Assembly (NCBI GenBank): GCA_037951105.1
Contig: JBAMJV010008074.1
Coordinates: forward strand, 19,897 to 83,896
Source of the DNA: Echinarachnius parma
Lineage: Eukaryota > Echinodermata > Echinoidea > Clypeasteroida > Echinarachniidae
Length of the DNA: 64,000 nt
Reading direction: 5' to 3'
Part shown: piece by piece, positions 61,591 through 64,000 of the stretch
Position numbering within the stretch: the first letter of the stretch is position 1
How the letters are laid out: each line of letters opens with the position of its first letter
Translations under genes and position numbers: made by a program
Notes under the pieces: generated by a model
Seen by the model: only the letters and a program-made list of their open reading frames with translations
The model's database searches: none
Told to the model about the DNA's origin: nothing

Positions 61591-62118
61591 GGAAAATATT
61601 GGACGTAATGTAATGTGATTATTATGTATCTGTTCAGCATTTTGAATGCTGGATGCAGCTTATTTTACATAGTTATGTGTACATATGATACAATTGTTTA
61701 TACTATTTAATATATATAGTTATAGTTTTTTTTACATTGAATGCGTAAAATGTTAAATATGATCGTCTATTTCAAAATAGCTTTCACAGAGCCATGAAAC
61801 ATGGAATATGTATGAATATAATTATTGATGTAGTAATAGCGACCTATTGTGTTATTCTATATGTACATACTGTACATGTATATTATTGGGTGAGAGTGAG
61901 AAGGCCGTTAAGGCAATTTTTTACTAAAATTGAGTTTGGCATATTAACTTGGAGGTCCGAGTCTCCAGTTTTGGGAACATTCCACATATGTTAAGGAAAG
62001 CTACATTGTTTTCCACATAGCTATTAATTTACCCCTTTAATATGATTATCTCTGATCTGAGGTACAAAAAGGTGACTTAACGCCCTTCTCTTTCTCATCC
62101 AATATGTAAATATGTAAC

Positions 62119-62417
62119 ATCCCAGCTAGCCACCTGACGTCGGGCCGATGTCGGAATTTGGTTGCCGGATGTCGGCATATCGCCGTTGGCTCGAGGTTAA
62201 AATGTCCGCCAGCCCAACATCGGCACGACGTCATTTTTGTGATATATTGGCATAACGTCATTTTCCGACAATGGCCCAACATCATCTCATGAGATGATGT
62301 TGGGCCATTGTCGGAAAATGGGCTGGCGGACATTTTAACCTCGAGCCAACAGCGATATGCCGACATCCGGCAACCAAATTCCGACATCGGCCCGACGTCA
62401 GGTGGCTAGCTGGGATG
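62119..62417. mobile_element. Long hairpin MITE (CATCCCAGCTAGCCACCTGA)
   Basis: Arms of about 95 bp or more are almost perfect inverses (CATCCCAGCTAGCCACC, GACGTCGGGCCGATGTCGGA, GTTAAAATGTCCGCCAGCC), with a second inner hairpin at CAACATCATCTCATGAGATG. Confidence 0.9.
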
Positions 62418-62556
62418 AGCAACCTTGTGGCAGAGTCAGGGTAATCCTGAGCAACCTTGTAATATGAGCAACCTTGTGGCAGTGGCAGAGTCAGGGTAAT
62501 CCTAGACAATGAGGTGGGTGGGGTGGGAAGGGGGAGGGTGGGGTCCCCCATTCGGG

Positions 62557-63600
62557 GGGGGGGGGGGGGGGGGACAGACAAAGGCATCCCAGTGGTTACT
62601 GCATATAATGGGGTAACATTTAGAGGGGTTCTCGATCATGAGTCGTGCTATTTGAAGGGATGTGATTCTACCATTTTGTTCGTTAAATATTACCGGACAC
62701 GAGTAGGGAATGGGTTAAATGGGTAAAAGAGCCCTTCAGGAGTCGGAAGTGTTTTCATATTTGTTTGTTTGTGTCTCTTCCCATATGGGGCAGTAAGGGG
62801 GAAACCTGGTGTGGGGGGGGGGGCAGTAGTCACCCCCACTTACCCCTTGTAGAGTATTACACCACTTTAGCAACCCACTTTCATTGGAAATGAATAGATT
62901 GTTGTACCTGTACCACTTTAAATGGTCAAATACACACTTAGCTTCCACACCGAATGGTATAACAACAACAAATAAGAAGAATCTGAATGATATGGAAGTA
63001 TATATTATGTGCATACCTTAGGTAAAATTTAGAATGACTTACATGTAATTATCAGCATTTTGATCAATAAAATCACTTATGTTGGCAGTCTTCCACTTAC
63101 AAGGTGCATTTACATGTAGCATGCCGAGTGCAGTTTATATTACATAATTATGCAAACGTGGTTGTGTTTTGTCCTCATTGATACCTTTTTGTTCAATTGT
63201 GTATGCTCTGTTTCTCTTTATTTAAGGTCTCTATATCATCTTCATCTTTTGAGTAATGTCACGTAATTTTACAAAATTGTACTTTTGGGAGTAGAATAAC
63301 GTGATCTTGTGTTTATCAAGGCGAAAACGAAAATAAGAAGATTGACCAAGAAACAGTACTGAAGGATGTATATATAGGGTTGATGTAATTATCCATAACT
63401 TCCTTGATCACCATGGCAATCATGGTTGTGATATATCCAGTGAGGTAGCGTAGTCAGAATGCTTTAAGGGGGGGGGGGGGGTTCAAGGAATATTGGAGGA
63501 GGGGAGGTACACCTTGTATGTATTTCTTTTTTCTTTTTCTTTTTTAAAGATTGTCCCCTTATGTTTCATATTACTTGTGTCAATTTGTGGGGGGGGGGGG
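62557..63600. repeat. Cluster of G-runs
   Basis: Runs of 10 to about 20 G at about 62555-62573, 62813-62823, 63470-63481 and 63588-63600, each in otherwise ordinary AT-rich DNA. Confidence 0.85.
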
Positions 63601-64000
63601 ATGAGCAGATTTGATTGTTTAACACGTTAAAACACCTTTATATAAAGACTACCTGTGTATACACATACCATTTGTACTCCACATGAAGTAATTTAAATGG
63701 TAATGAGGCTTTATACAGTAAGACCACCTGTGTTCTCCTTGAGGCAGTCAAGTTTGATGTATCTTGTATTTTATATGGAATGAGATACACAATGAGAGAA
63801 ATTATACTTTGATATTTAATGCTTTCCACTTTGATCTTTTCCCTCAGGAATCATCCTTTACCTTGATTATTCACCAATCTTATCTATCTGTTCTATTTGT
63901 TTATGTAGAAATTATAATATTTGTCCTTGTGTGCATTTCTTGTTTCCGTATGCTAGCTCATTATCTGTCTATATGAACACAATAAATTGGTGTGACTTTG

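Larger units (their letters stand above)
59317..64000 (+). other. 3' UTR and downstream DNA
   Basis: No coding exon recognised. It holds a hairpin repeat (59378-59532), a SINE-like piece (60203-60380), a MITE (61192-61590), a long hairpin (62119-62417) and G-runs. The polyadenylation site is uncertain; an AATAAA lies near 63980. Confidence 0.5.

Overview
This is a stretch of animal nuclear genome, AT-rich and dominated by introns and transposon debris. All supported genes are split by GT-AG introns and both lie on the + strand. An SLC23 transporter, an IL-17-receptor-like ectodomain, HYR domains, sea-urchin-style SINE tails and many TTAA-flanked miniature transposons together suggest a marine deuterostome invertebrate, most likely an echinoderm. 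That taxon call is an inference.

Region 1 (1-10.2 kb) holds the 3' part of an SLC23 sodium-dependent nucleobase/ascorbate transporter. Nine coding exons (23-7783) can be joined with conserved phases into 465 residues. Exon 3 is followed by a decayed duplicate of itself that has been split by a foldback element. A long candidate 3' UTR reaches a polyadenylation signal near 10170.

Region 2 (10.2-15.25 kb) is intergenic. It holds GAT microsatellites and several terminal-inverted-repeat (TIR) elements whose interiors are studded with one short motif.

Region 3 (15,251-59,316) is a second gene, assembled here from 12 phase-compatible exons into a 711-residue type I membrane protein. Its order is signal peptide, a cysteine-containing ectodomain resembling IL-17 receptor D1 and D2, two HYR domains, one transmembrane helix, and a 178-residue cytoplasmic tail. 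The tail has no SEFIR domain; instead it carries a 14-3-3-type motif and six decapeptide repeats. This architecture is the most interesting coding observation in the window. The introns hold decayed copies of the gene's own exons, an exact 1581-bp tandem duplication of a TIR element, an 898-bp tandem duplication that includes the end of a non-LTR reverse transcriptase, and an inverted pair of tRNA-like sequences.

Region 4 (59.3-64 kb) is 3' UTR or downstream DNA with hairpin MITEs and G-runs.

A recurring theme is a set of at least six unrelated TIR elements (10731-11047, 11286-12965, 20304-21567, 34357-37518, 51594-52769, 57755-58522). Each is filled with 4 to 11 copies of its own private short motif, probably transposase-binding sites. 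No prokaryotic genes, CRISPR arrays or operons are present. Exon borders come from reading frame, phase and splice signals only, so further small exons could be missing, chiefly in the 18.9-kb first intron of the second gene.
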